A stretch of DNA of 46,518 nt, taken from NCBI GenBank assembly GCA_004293725.1, contig REAW01000024.1:1-46518 (forward strand). Direction: 5' to 3'. Shown piece by piece: positions 33,003 to 41,763 of this stretch; positions within the stretch are counted from its first letter, which is position 1, and each line of letters begins with the position of its first letter. Below the pieces are notes generated by a model. It saw only the letters and a program-made list of their open reading frames with translations. It made no database searches and was not told where the DNA came from. The stretch comes from Curvibacter sp. Its GTDB lineage: Bacteria > Pseudomonadota > Gammaproteobacteria > Burkholderiales > Burkholderiaceae_C. Both the position numbers and the translations under genes were made by a program.

Positions 33003-34397
33003 ATGAACACTGTTGTCGACACCGCGCTGATCCAGTCATTGGACACCGCTCACTTTCTGCATCCCTTTACCGATTTCAAAGATCTGTCGAGTCGCGGCGC
33101 GCGCGTCATCACACGGGCCGAAGGCATCTATGTATGGGACTCCGAAGGCAAGAAGATTTTGGATGCCATGAGTGGTCTGTGGTGCGTGAATGTGGGTTAC
33201 GGCCGTAAGGAGCTGGCTGACGCAGCGCATCACCAGATGATGACGCTACCCTACTACAACAGCTTCTTCCAGACGACCAATGTGCCCGCTGTGCAGTTGG
33301 CAGCCAAATTGGCCAGCTTGGCTCCTTCGGTCGGGGACCGCAGTTTCCAGCATGTGTTTTATTCGAGCAGTGGTAGCGAAAGCAATGACTCCAATGTGCG
33401 CATGGTGCGCCGCTACTGGGACTTGCTGGGGCAACCGCAGCGCAAGGTCATCATCAGCCGCAAAAACGCCTACCATGGAAGCACCATGGCCGGTGCCTCG
33501 TTAGGAGGCATGAGCGGCATGCACGCCCAAGGCGATCTGCCAATCCCCAACATCACGCACATTGAGCAGCCGTACTATTTTGATATCGGCAAGCCCGGCG
33601 AAACCTCTGACGAGTTTGGCGTCCGTGCAGCGGGATGGCTGGAAGAGAAAATTTTGGCTGTTGGCCCCGACAAGGTTGCGGCATTCATTGCCGAGCCGTT
33701 GCAGGGCGCTGGTGGGGTCATCATTCCACCTGCCACCTACTGGCCCGAGATTCAGCGGATCGTCGACAAGTACGGCATTCTGCTGATCAGTGACGAGGTG
33801 ATTTGTGCCTTTGGGCGTTTGGGCCACTGGTTTGGCTACGAGAAGTTTGGTTACAAACCTGATTTGGTGACCTTTGCCAAAGCGGTGACCAGTGGCTATA
33901 TCCCCCTGGGTGGAGTCATGGTGGGCAATCGTGTAGCCAAGGTGCTGATCGAGCAGGGCGGCGAGTTTAACCACGGGTATACCTACAGTGGCCACCCTGT
34001 GGCTTGCGCAGTTGCATTGGCCAATTTGGCGATCATGGAAAAAGAAGAACTCCCGCAAAAGGTGCATGGAGACATAGGTGCATACTTTGCACAGCGATAC
34101 GCCGAACTCAACGACCATCCATTGGTTGGTTCGGCTGAGTCGTGTGGGTTTGTTGGCGGCATGGTGCTTGTCAAAAACAAGAAAAACAAAGAGCGCTTTC
34201 AGGAAGACGATGCCGTGGGCATGCTGTGCCGCAGCCATTGTTTTGGCAATGGGCTGATCATGCGTGCGGTGGGTGACCGTATGATCATTGCGCCGCCTTT
34301 GGTGATGACGCGCGCCGACATTGACGAAATGATGCGTTTGATTCACTTGGCTTTGGATTTGACTAATCGGGACCTAAAGGCGCGTGGATTGGTATAA
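33003..34397 (+). CDS. spuC: Class III aminotransferase, putrescine-pyruvate aminotransferase-like
   Basis: This 464-residue PLP enzyme resembles SpuC and other omega-amine:pyruvate aminotransferases. It opens with HFLHPFTDFKDLSSRGARVI, has FYSSSGSESNDSNVRMVRRY, the cofactor aspartate in LLISDEVICAFGRLGHWFG and the PLP lysine K293 in LVTFAKAVTSGYIPLGGVMV. It would turn putrescine directly into 4-aminobutanal, giving a second route beside the glutamylated PuuAB path. It lies 27 bp downstream of puuA. Confidence 0.88.
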   Translation: MNTVVDTALIQSLDTAHFLHPFTDFKDLSSRGARVITRAEGIYVWDSEGKKILDAMSGLWCVNVGYGRKELADAAHHQMMTLPYYNSFFQTTNVPAVQLAAKLASLAPSVGDRSFQHVFYSSSGSESNDSNVRMVRRYWDLLGQPQRKVIISRKNAYHGSTMAGASLGGMSGMHAQGDLPIPNITHIEQPYYFDIGKPGETSDEFGVRAAGWLEEKILAVGPDKVAAFIAEPLQGAGGVIIPPATYWPEIQRIVDKYGILLISDEVICAFGRLGHWFGYEKFGYKPDLVTFAKAVTSGYIPLGGVMVGNRVAKVLIEQGGEFNHGYTYSGHPVACAVALANLAIMEKEELPQKVHGDIGAYFAQRYAELNDHPLVGSAESCGFVGGMVLVKNKKNKERFQEDDAVGMLCRSHCFGNGLIMRAVGDRMIIAPPLVMTRADIDEMMRLIHLALDLTNRDLKARGLV

Positions 34398-34508
34398 ATC
34401 TTCGGATTTCCACTTCTATAATATTTTTTGGTCTGAAATTTGCTTATTCACACCGATTCGTTTTGATTGTCTTTAACCCAACTTTCTTTTAGTGGAGACA
34501 CATTCGCC

Positions 34509-35669
34509 ATGAAAAAATACCTCTGGTCTTTTGCACTGACAGCGCTGGCTTTGGCTGCTTGCGGTAAAAAAGAAGAAACCCCAGCGGCCGCCCCTGCAGC
34601 CGCCCCAGTGGCAAGTGCGCCCGCCGTACCAGTGAACACCGAAGAAAAGGTGCTCAATATTTACAACTGGCCCGACTATGTTCCAGAGGGAATGATTGCG
34701 GCGTTTGAAAAAGAATCCGGTATCAAAGTCAACTACGACACCTTTGAAACCAACGAAGCATTGCAAGCCAAGCTGGTTGCCGGCAACACGGGCTACGACA
34801 TCGTCGTGCCTGGTACCGTATTTGCCAAGGGCCAAATTGAAGGGGGCCTGCTGCAACCCCTGGACAAAGCCAAGATCAAGAACTTGGCCAATCTGGACCC
34901 TGCCATCATGGCCACCTTGACCAAGGCCGATCCTGAGAACAAGCACTTGGTGCCTTGGGCCTGGGGTTTCACCACCGTGGGTATCAACAAGACCAAAGTA
35001 GCAAAGGCCTTGGGCAGTCTGCCCATGCCAGAAAACGCCTGGGACCTGGTGTTTGACCCCAAGTACAGCTCCAAGCTTAAGTCTTGCGGTATTGCCTATC
35101 TTGATTCGCCCACCGAAATCATTCCTGTGGCACTGCACTACGTTGGAAAAGATGCGTATTCCAACAATCCGGAAGACTATAAAGTGGCGTCTGCCATGTT
35201 GGCCAAGGTGCGCAAAGATGTGCGTTTGTTTAGCTCCACCATGATTGACGATATCTCCGGCGGCAAAGCCTGCGTGGCGGTGGGTTGGTCTGGCGATATC
35301 AACATCGCAGCCGGTCGTGCCAAGGAAAATGGTTCTAAGGACGAAATCGAGGCGCTGTTGCCCAGCACCGGTGCGCTGATCTTTTTTGACACCATGGCCA
35401 TCACCAAAGATGCCAAGCACCCTAATAATGCGGCTGCATTCATTGACTTTTTCCTGCGTGCTGAAAACGCGGCTTTGATGTCCAACGAGATGAGCTACCC
35501 CACCGGCAACAAGGCAGCCATCGACAAAATCAAACCTGAAATTGCGGGCAACAAGACGATTTTTGTGGAGTCTGATTACTTCAGCAAGATGATCCCTCCT
35601 AGCAGTTTCACCAACGAAGCGCGCGAAGCGATGGCGACCGCCTACAACGCGTTCAAAAAAGGTAAGTAA
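34509..35669 (+). CDS. potF: Polyamine (putrescine) ABC transporter substrate-binding lipoprotein
   Basis: This 386-residue PotD/PotF-type binding protein has an unusual lipoprotein leader, MKKYLWSFALTALALAACGK, with the lipidated cysteine at position 18. A short Ala/Pro linker (about 24-45) leads to the mature fold with EKVLNIYNWPDYVPEGMIAA, a typical SpuD/PotF start. It probably captures putrescine in the periplasm while anchored to a membrane. A TATAAT at 34417-34422 could be the -10 of a separate promoter. A terminator-like hairpin follows, so it may be made in excess over the permeases. Confidence 0.9.
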   Translation: MKKYLWSFALTALALAACGKKEETPAAAPAAAPVASAPAVPVNTEEKVLNIYNWPDYVPEGMIAAFEKESGIKVNYDTFETNEALQAKLVAGNTGYDIVVPGTVFAKGQIEGGLLQPLDKAKIKNLANLDPAIMATLTKADPENKHLVPWAWGFTTVGINKTKVAKALGSLPMPENAWDLVFDPKYSSKLKSCGIAYLDSPTEIIPVALHYVGKDAYSNNPEDYKVASAMLAKVRKDVRLFSSTMIDDISGGKACVAVGWSGDINIAAGRAKENGSKDEIEALLPSTGALIFFDTMAITKDAKHPNNAAAFIDFFLRAENAALMSNEMSYPTGNKAAIDKIKPEIAGNKTIFVESDYFSKMIPPSSFTNEAREAMATAYNAFKKGK

Positions 35670-35690
35670 AAGCTCGGCGTTATGCCAGTT

Positions 35691-35728
35691 GGGGCTGTTT
35701 GTACGCAGGTATAAACAGCCCTTTTTAT
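35691..35728 (+). terminator. Intercistronic terminator/attenuator after the polyamine-binding protein gene
   Basis: A perfect 9-bp stem GGGCTGTTT (35692-35700) / AAACAGCCC (35713-35721) with a 12-base loop is followed by five T residues. It lies between the binding-protein stop and the ATPase start (35757). It should reduce readthrough into the transporter genes. Confidence 0.85.
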
Positions 35729-35756
35729 TGTTTGCGACAGATGCAAAGGCCTTGAG

Positions 35757-36857
35757 ATGACAGTGCAAACCGGAAAACCAGGCTACCTGGTGACAGAAAA
35801 GCTGGTGAAACGCTTTGACGAAGCTATCGCTGTGGACGAGGTGTCATTGTCCATCGCGCAGGGCGAGATTTTTGCGCTGCTAGGTAGCTCGGGTTGTGGC
35901 AAGTCCACGCTTTTGCGCATGCTGGCTGGCTTTGAATCGCCTACATCGGGTCGTATTTTGTTAGGCGGACAGGACGTGGCCAAATTGGCGCCGTACGACC
36001 GTCCTATCAACATGATGTTCCAAAGTTACGCCCTGTTCCCGCACTTGGACATTTGGGAAAACGTGGCGTTTGGCCTGAAACGCGAAGGCCTGCCCAAAGA
36101 CGAAATCAAACAGCGTGTGGGCGAGATGCTGGACTTGGTGCAGTTAGGAACTTTTGCCAAGCGAAAGCCGCACCAGCTCTCGGGTGGGCAGCAGCAGCGC
36201 GTGGCTTTGGCGCGCAGCTTGGCCAAGCGACCCAAACTATTGCTCTTGGACGAACCACTGGGCGCCTTGGACAAAAAGTTGCGCGAACAAACCCAGTTCG
36301 AACTGGTGAACATCATCGAAAAAGTGGGAGTGACCTGCGTGATGGTGACGCACGACCAGGAAGAGGCCATGACCATGGCCAACCGGATTGCGGTGATGAG
36401 CAAGGGTCGCGTGCAACAAGTTGGCTCGCCGGAAGAGGTGTACGAGCACCCGGCAAACCGTTTTGTTGCCGACTTTATTGGCAACGTGAATATTTTTGAA
36501 GGCCGTCTCACTACCGACCAGCACGACCGCTGCGCTGCCCTAACGGGAATTGGTGAGATTCAGGTGGGCCATGGCGTGAGCGGCACGCTGAACATGCCGG
36601 TAGGCATTGCGGTGCGCCCCGAGAAGATTGAGATCAGCAAGGTGCGCCCGAATGTGGGGCTGAACTTGTTCACGGGCAAGGTCAAGGAAATTGCCTACTT
36701 TGGCTCCTACAACACCTACATTGTGGTGGCCACCGACGGCACCAAGGTGAAGATCACTGAGGCTAACACCTCTCGCCAAGAGCTGAGTGATATTACCTGG
36801 GAAGACGATGTGTACTTTTGGTGGGGTGATCGCTCTGCCATTGTGTTGCGCGATTGA
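35757..36857 (+). CDS. potG: Polyamine ABC transporter ATP-binding protein
   Basis: This 366-residue ATPase has Walker A LGSSGCGKSTLLRMLAG, the Q-loop MMFQSYALFPHLDIWENVAF, signature LSGGQQQRVALARSL, Walker B LLLLDEPLGALDKKL and the switch histidine in VMVTHDQEEAMT. The C-terminal TOBE domain (about 280-366) contains VRPEKIEISKVRPN. The length and order before two permeases fit PotG. Its stop lies 8 bp before the potH start. Confidence 0.92.
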   Translation: MTVQTGKPGYLVTEKLVKRFDEAIAVDEVSLSIAQGEIFALLGSSGCGKSTLLRMLAGFESPTSGRILLGGQDVAKLAPYDRPINMMFQSYALFPHLDIWENVAFGLKREGLPKDEIKQRVGEMLDLVQLGTFAKRKPHQLSGGQQQRVALARSLAKRPKLLLLDEPLGALDKKLREQTQFELVNIIEKVGVTCVMVTHDQEEAMTMANRIAVMSKGRVQQVGSPEEVYEHPANRFVADFIGNVNIFEGRLTTDQHDRCAALTGIGEIQVGHGVSGTLNMPVGIAVRPEKIEISKVRPNVGLNLFTGKVKEIAYFGSYNTYIVVATDGTKVKITEANTSRQELSDITWEDDVYFWWGDRSAIVLRD

Positions 36858-36865
36858 GGCGAACC

Positions 36866-37789
36866 ATGGCACAACTCTCATTGCCCATGCCCGGCCGCCG
36901 ATTTGTCATTGGCGTACCCTACATCTGGCTGGTGGTGTTCTTCCTGCTGCCCTTCTTGATCCTGCTCTATATCAGCTTTGTTGACATGGGCAGCGACATA
37001 CATCCGTTCAAACCCATCTGGGACAGCACGACCGGGCTCTTGAAGCTGAAGTACGAGAATTACTGGTCCATCTTCCGCAACAGTGAAGACGGAGCGCTGT
37101 TTCAAACCATTTATATCGAAGCCTATCTGCGCTCGATCTGGTACGCGTTGTGCACCGCCGTTTTGTGCTTGGTCATAGGTTACCCGTTCGCCTATTTCAT
37201 TGCGCGGTCCGCTCCCAGTGTTCGACCCGCGCTGCTGATGATGGTGATGCTGCCCTTCTGGACCTCATTTTTGCTGCGCGTCTATGCTTGGAAGGGCATT
37301 CTGGCAGACCAGGGCGTTGTCAATCAGGTGTTGATGGCTTTGGGCTTGATCAGTGAGCCAATTCAGATGCTGTACACCAATGTTTCCATGTTGGTCGGTA
37401 TGACCTATGTCTACCTGCCCTTTATGGTGCTTCCGCTTTACGCCAACTTGGTGAAGATGGATTTCCGCCTGCTCGAAGCTGCGTACGACCTGGGAACCAC
37501 GCCGTTCAAGGCTTTTTGGTTAGTGACCGTGCCGCTGTCCAAGGCAGGCATTGTGGCTGGTTTCATGCTGGTGTTTATTCCCGCAGTAGGTGAGTTTGTA
37601 ATTCCCTCATTGCTGGGAGGACCCGAGAACATCATGATTGGCCGCGTGGTCTGGGACGAAATGTTCACCAGCAACAACTGGCCCCGCGCGACTGCGTTGG
37701 CGGTGGTGATGATTGCGCTCATTATTGTTCCGCTGGCCGTTTATTACCACTACACCGCCGACCGCAGCGATGCGTCCGGCAAGGCATAA
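36866..37789 (+). CDS. potH: Polyamine ABC transporter permease (PotH-like)
   Basis: The product is about 307 residues with six predicted helices. It begins with a cytoplasmic stretch, then FVIGVPYIWLVVFFLLPFLI, and has a large periplasmic segment (FVDMGSDIHPFKPI) and the EAA loop EAAYDLGTTPFKAFWLVTVP. It pairs with the PotI-like permease. The ATG at 36866 follows a GAGG site formed at the potG stop; a TTG at 36854 is possible but overlaps potG. Confidence 0.92.
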   Translation: MAQLSLPMPGRRFVIGVPYIWLVVFFLLPFLILLYISFVDMGSDIHPFKPIWDSTTGLLKLKYENYWSIFRNSEDGALFQTIYIEAYLRSIWYALCTAVLCLVIGYPFAYFIARSAPSVRPALLMMVMLPFWTSFLLRVYAWKGILADQGVVNQVLMALGLISEPIQMLYTNVSMLVGMTYVYLPFMVLPLYANLVKMDFRLLEAAYDLGTTPFKAFWLVTVPLSKAGIVAGFMLVFIPAVGEFVIPSLLGGPENIMIGRVVWDEMFTSNNWPRATALAVVMIALIIVPLAVYYHYTADRSDASGKA

Positions 37790-37799
37790 GGGACTGGCC

Positions 37800-38651
37800 A
37801 TGAAAACGTGGATTGAAAAGCATTTTGGCAAGGGCTGGATGGCACTTGTCTACCTGTTCTTGTACATGCCATTGATATTCATGGTGGTGTTTTCGTTCAA
37901 CAGCACCCGCCAGGACGCGAACTTCACCGGCTTTTCCCTGCGTTGGTACGAGGCGCTGACCCGAGACACCAAAATAGTCGAAGGTTTCTGGCTCTCTATC
38001 CAGGTGGCCACGATTACGGGTGTGCTATCTGCTGTGCTGGGAACCTTTGCGGCCTTTGTACTGGTGCGGTACCGCAATTTTCTGGGGCGTACCGTTTTCT
38101 CTGGCATGGTGAATGCGCCGTTGGTGATGCCGGAGGTCGTGATTGGTCTCTCGCTCCTGCTGCTGATGGTGGGTGCGCAAAACCTGTTTGGATGGCCCGA
38201 ACGTGGCATGTTGACCATCATCTTGGGCCACACGTTGTTGGGCATGGCCTATGGCATGGTGGTGGTGCAATCGCGCTTGCTGGAAGTCAACCGCTCGCTT
38301 GAAGAAGCTGCGATGGATCTGGGTGCCAAGCCTTACGAAGTGTTCTTTCTCATTACCTTGCCCAATATTGCGCAGGGTATCTTGGCCGCGTTTCTGCTCT
38401 CGTTTACGCTGTCGTTTGACGATGTGGTGATATCGGAATTTCTTTCCGGACCGGGGGTGAGCACCTTGCCGCAGGTTATTTTTAGCTATGCGCGCCGAGG
38501 TATCAATCCCACGATCTATGCGGCCGCCACCTTGCTTATAGTGACGGTCACTATCGTCATCATTAGTTATAGCGTCTGGGTTGCACGCCAGACCCGCAAG
38601 CGCGAACGTGAAATTGCTGCTGCAACCCGGGCCGAAAGCGCCCCACACTAA
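37800..38651 (+). CDS. potI: Polyamine ABC transporter permease (PotI-like)
   Basis: This permease of about 283 residues starts MKTWIEKHFGKGWMALVYLF, contains VVFSFNSTRQDANFTGFSLR before the second helix, and has the EAA loop EAAMDLGAKPYEVFFLITLP. The segment LSFDDVVISEFLSGPGVSTL near residue 205 is typical of PotI/PotC. It completes the PotFGHI importer. The ATG at 37800 lies 10 bp after potH. The frame is open further upstream inside potH, which is a shadow. Confidence 0.92.
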   Translation: MKTWIEKHFGKGWMALVYLFLYMPLIFMVVFSFNSTRQDANFTGFSLRWYEALTRDTKIVEGFWLSIQVATITGVLSAVLGTFAAFVLVRYRNFLGRTVFSGMVNAPLVMPEVVIGLSLLLLMVGAQNLFGWPERGMLTIILGHTLLGMAYGMVVVQSRLLEVNRSLEEAAMDLGAKPYEVFFLITLPNIAQGILAAFLLSFTLSFDDVVISEFLSGPGVSTLPQVIFSYARRGINPTIYAAATLLIVTVTIVIISYSVWVARQTRKREREIAAATRAESAPH

Positions 38652-38696
38652 ACATTTCCGCGCTGTTTATGTGCGGCAAACAACAACGAGGTAGAC

Positions 38697-40166
38697 ATGA
38701 GTCAATTGCAGTTTGACGGACGTGCCGTGATTGGCGGCCAACGCGTGGCCGCTTTGAGCGGGGCTGTTTTTTCATGCATCTCGCCTGTGGATGGGCGGGT
38801 GCTGACCGAGGTGGCGCAGTGTGGTGCGGCCGACATTGACCGCGCAGTTAGCGCTGCCCGAACCGCTTTTGACGACAAGCGCTGGCGCGGCCTGCCGCCC
38901 GCGCAGCGCAAACGCATCATGGCCAAGTTTGCTGATCTGTTGCTGGCAAATGCAGATGCGTTGGCGCTAACAGAAACCATGGACATGGGCAAGCCAGTGA
39001 AATACGCCCGCGCAGTAGACGTAAACAGTGCGGCCAATTGCATCCGCTGGTATGGCGAGGCAGTCGACAAGGTGTACGACGAAATTGCGCCTACGGGAGA
39101 CACTGCGCTGGCGCTCATCACGCGTGAGCCGGTGGGGGTGGTGGGGGTGGTGGTGCCCTGGAACTATCCCATGATCATGGCGGCCTGGAAAATTGCACCC
39201 GCGCTGGCCGTAGGCAATAGCGTGGTGCTCAAGCCCAGTGAAAAGTCTCCCTTGACGGCCCTGCGCCTGGCAGACTTGGCATTGGAAGCGGGTATTCCTG
39301 ATGGCGTGTTTAACGTGGTACCTGGTTTTGGACCCGAGGCTGGTTCTCCGCTGGCCCTGCACATGGACGTGGACTGTATAGCGTTTACGGGCTCTACCCG
39401 GGTGGGCAAACAGATCCATGTGATGGCCGGGCAAAGCAACCTCAAGCGGGCTTGGACGGAGTTGGGTGGAAAGTCACCCAACATCGTGTTTGCCGACTGT
39501 CCCAATCTCGATCGCGCTGTGGAGGCAGCGGTGGGCAGCATATTCTTTAACCAAGGAGAGAGCTGCAACGCCCCCTCGCGCCTGTATGTGCAAGACAGCA
39601 TCAAGGAAAAATTCCTCGAAAAAGCTCTAGCGCTGGTGCCTGCCTACGCGCCAGCCAACCCCACTTTGCCGGATACGGTGATGGGCGCGCTGGTAGACAC
39701 AGTACAGATGAACACCGTGCTTCGCTACATCGAAAGTGGCAAGGCCGAGGGCGCCAAGCTGCTCGCAGGGGGTGAGCAGGTGCTGCAGTCCACTGGTGGC
39801 TGTTATGTGCAGCCCACAGTGTTTGACGGTGTGCATGGTGACATGACGATTGCGCGCGAAGAAATCTTTGGCCCGGTGCTGTCGGTGTTGTCGTTCAGTG
39901 ACACTGCAGAGGTGGTGCGCATGGCCAACGCCAGCATCTACGGCCTGCAGGCCGGCGTGTGGACCAGTGACCTGAACAAGGCGCACGGTGTGGCGCGCGC
40001 GCTGCGTGCAGGCACAGTGCATGTAAACCAATATGACGAAGACGACATTACTGTGCCATTTGGCGGCTACAAACAAAGCGGGGTAGGGCGCGACAAATCC
40101 CTGCACGCTTTCGACAAATACACCGAGACCAAGACCACCTGGATTCGCATCGACAGCCCCGTGTAA
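38697..40166 (+). CDS. puuC: Aldehyde dehydrogenase, PuuC-like (gamma-glutamyl-gamma-aminobutyraldehyde / aminobutanal dehydrogenase)
   Basis: The 489-residue NAD(P)-dependent enzyme has VVVPWNYPMIMAAWKIAPAL for cofactor binding, the glutamate in WTELGGKSPNIVFADC and the catalytic cysteine C290 in FFNQGESCNAPSR. The closing block has VPFGGYKQSGVGRDKSLHAF. In this context it would oxidise gamma-glutamyl-aminobutanal from PuuAB, or 4-aminobutanal from the aminotransferase, to the acid. It follows potI by 45 bp with a GAGG site. A hydrolase of the PuuD type is not present in the window. Confidence 0.9.
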   Translation: MSQLQFDGRAVIGGQRVAALSGAVFSCISPVDGRVLTEVAQCGAADIDRAVSAARTAFDDKRWRGLPPAQRKRIMAKFADLLLANADALALTETMDMGKPVKYARAVDVNSAANCIRWYGEAVDKVYDEIAPTGDTALALITREPVGVVGVVVPWNYPMIMAAWKIAPALAVGNSVVLKPSEKSPLTALRLADLALEAGIPDGVFNVVPGFGPEAGSPLALHMDVDCIAFTGSTRVGKQIHVMAGQSNLKRAWTELGGKSPNIVFADCPNLDRAVEAAVGSIFFNQGESCNAPSRLYVQDSIKEKFLEKALALVPAYAPANPTLPDTVMGALVDTVQMNTVLRYIESGKAEGAKLLAGGEQVLQSTGGCYVQPTVFDGVHGDMTIAREEIFGPVLSVLSFSDTAEVVRMANASIYGLQAGVWTSDLNKAHGVARALRAGTVHVNQYDEDDITVPFGGYKQSGVGRDKSLHAFDKYTETKTTWIRIDSPV

Positions 40167-40213
40167 GCACCTTCGCCCAAGCCACAACGGTGGCTTGCGG
40201 ACTCCATTACTCC

Positions 40214-40260
40214 AATTTTGATAGCTGCTCGCGCATACTCCATAAGGGCTACAGGCCATT
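40214..40260 (+). repeat. Dispersed ~50-bp repeat, copy B
   Basis: The plus strand reads AATTTTGATAGCTGCTCGCG, then CATACTCCATAAGGGCTACA and GGCCATT. It aligns with copy A over about 42 bases with roughly four out of five positions identical. It ends immediately before the start codon of the following glutamine synthetase homologue and so occupies the place of its ribosome-binding site. Confidence 0.7.
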
Positions 40261-40263
40261 TAT

Positions 40264-41592
40264 ATGCATAACTACGCCGATACCATTCGTTCCCTGCAAG
40301 CCCAAGGCGTGCATTCCGTGCTGACCCAGTTTTGTGATCTTCATGGCGTTGCCAAGGGCAAGCTGGTACCTCTTGAGAAGCTTCAAGAGTGGGTTGAGGT
40401 CGGCGCCGGTTTTGCCGGCCCCAGCATTTGGGGGACAGGGTTGCCGCGTATGGGCCCGCGCAGTGAGTACTACGGGCGTGTGGTGCCCGACTCCCTGCAG
40501 GCGCTGCCGTTTATGCCAGGTGTGGCGCGTGCCGTGTGTGACGGCTTTGCCGGAGGTGAGGCGCTGGATACATGTTCGCGTCAGGTGCTGAAAGCCGTCG
40601 TGGCCAAGTTAGAGGCACGTGGTTGGCGCATGTGGGTGGGCATCGAGCCCGAGTTCTTCCTGTTGCGCCAAGTAAATGGCGTCTGGCAGGTGGCCGATTC
40701 ACATGACCAACTGGACAAGCCCTCGTACGACCTCAAGTCCATCCACCGTAACGCGGCCTACTTGGAGGATATGCGGAGCACGCTGGTGCAGTTGGGTTTT
40801 GAGCTGCAGCAAATCGACCATGAAGACGCATGTGGTCAGTACGAGATCAACTACCGCTTTGACCACGCTTTGGCCGCGGCCGATCGCTACATGCTGTTCA
40901 AGCTGGCCGCTCACGCCGTTGCCGAGCGCCATGGCATGGTCTTCAGCGCCATGCCCAAGCCCTTGGCTCACGCGCCAGGCAGTGGGCTGCATTTCCACAT
41001 CAGCATTACTGATGCACAAGGTCGTGCAATTTTTGCTGATCCACAAGGCACCTTAGGGCTCAGCACAGCAGGACACCAGTTTGCAGCGGGCTTGTTGCAC
41101 CATGCCGATGCGCTGTCGGCACTATGTGCGCCAACGGTGAACAGCTACAAACGCCTCGCCTCCAGCGAGAGTGCCTCGGGCACCACCTGGTCTCCAGTAT
41201 GGAAAGCCTATGGTTCCAATAACCGAACCTGCCTCGTGCGTGTCGTCGACGGGCGACTGGAGTGGCGCCTGCCCGATCCTTCGTGCAATGTCTATGCCGC
41301 GATCGCGGCCACCTTGGTGGCCGGCCTGCATGGCATAGACCACGCAATGCAACCTCCGCATCCCGTGGCCGACGATTTGTACCAACGTGCGCAAGCTGGG
41401 CAAGCCTTGCCGCCCGCTTTGCCTGTGGACCTTCGGGCGGCGCTTCACGCTTTGCAGAGCGACCATGCGTTACGTGAAGGGGTGGGGGATGCCTTCTGTA
41501 CGCAGTTCTTGCAGCTCAAGCGGGCCGAATGGGCCGCGTATAGCCAACATATCAGCGGATGGGAGATGGTGCGTTACGCGCATGCTTTCTGA
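40264..41592 (+). CDS. Second glutamine synthetase-family ligase (GlnT/type III-like)
   Basis: This 442-residue protein is a divergent glutamine synthetase homologue. It has LTQFCDLHGVAKGKLVPLEK, GIEPEFFLLRQ, CGQYEINYRFDHAL, GSGLHFHISITD and the C-terminal catalytic WSPVWKAYGSNNRTCLVRVV. It is clearly different from the puuA product and resembles the GlnT / gamma-glutamylmethylamide synthetase type more. It may ligate glutamate to another amine. The start at 40264 directly follows repeat copy B, without a clear ribosome-binding site. A terminator follows the gene. Confidence 0.8.
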   Translation: MHNYADTIRSLQAQGVHSVLTQFCDLHGVAKGKLVPLEKLQEWVEVGAGFAGPSIWGTGLPRMGPRSEYYGRVVPDSLQALPFMPGVARAVCDGFAGGEALDTCSRQVLKAVVAKLEARGWRMWVGIEPEFFLLRQVNGVWQVADSHDQLDKPSYDLKSIHRNAAYLEDMRSTLVQLGFELQQIDHEDACGQYEINYRFDHALAAADRYMLFKLAAHAVAERHGMVFSAMPKPLAHAPGSGLHFHISITDAQGRAIFADPQGTLGLSTAGHQFAAGLLHHADALSALCAPTVNSYKRLASSESASGTTWSPVWKAYGSNNRTCLVRVVDGRLEWRLPDPSCNVYAAIAATLVAGLHGIDHAMQPPHPVADDLYQRAQAGQALPPALPVDLRAALHALQSDHALREGVGDAFCTQFLQLKRAEWAAYSQHISGWEMVRYAHAF

Positions 41593-41616
41593 TTCGGCAC
41601 CAGTATGGTGCATGTA

Positions 41617-41653
41617 GGGGCTGTCGTGTTTTGATATGCGGCAGCCTTTTTTT
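41617..41653 (+). terminator. Rho-independent terminator of the polyamine operon
   Basis: The stem GGCTGTCG (41619-41626) / CGGCAGCC (41639-41646), with one G-T pair and a 12-base loop, is followed by seven T residues. It lies 27 bp beyond the stop codon of the last gene of the cluster. Confidence 0.8.
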
Positions 41654-41763
41654 CATTGTGAAATTGGTTGTGCGTTGATACCAATCTTCAATTTCACCTG
41701 CAGCGCAATGCATTTTGTATTGAGAAATAGCCATCGTAAGTCGTTGATTGGCATAGAGAAAAT

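Noticed and set aside
34473..35768. A 431-codon open frame antisense to the polyamine-binding protein gene
   Set aside because: It is a His/Gly/Arg-rich reading of the opposite strand with no family resemblance, while the plus strand has a clear lipoprotein signal and PotF fold.
41598..41612. Small hairpin GCACCA/TGGTGC just after the second ligase gene
   Set aside because: It has no T run; the hairpin at 41617-41653 is the better terminator.
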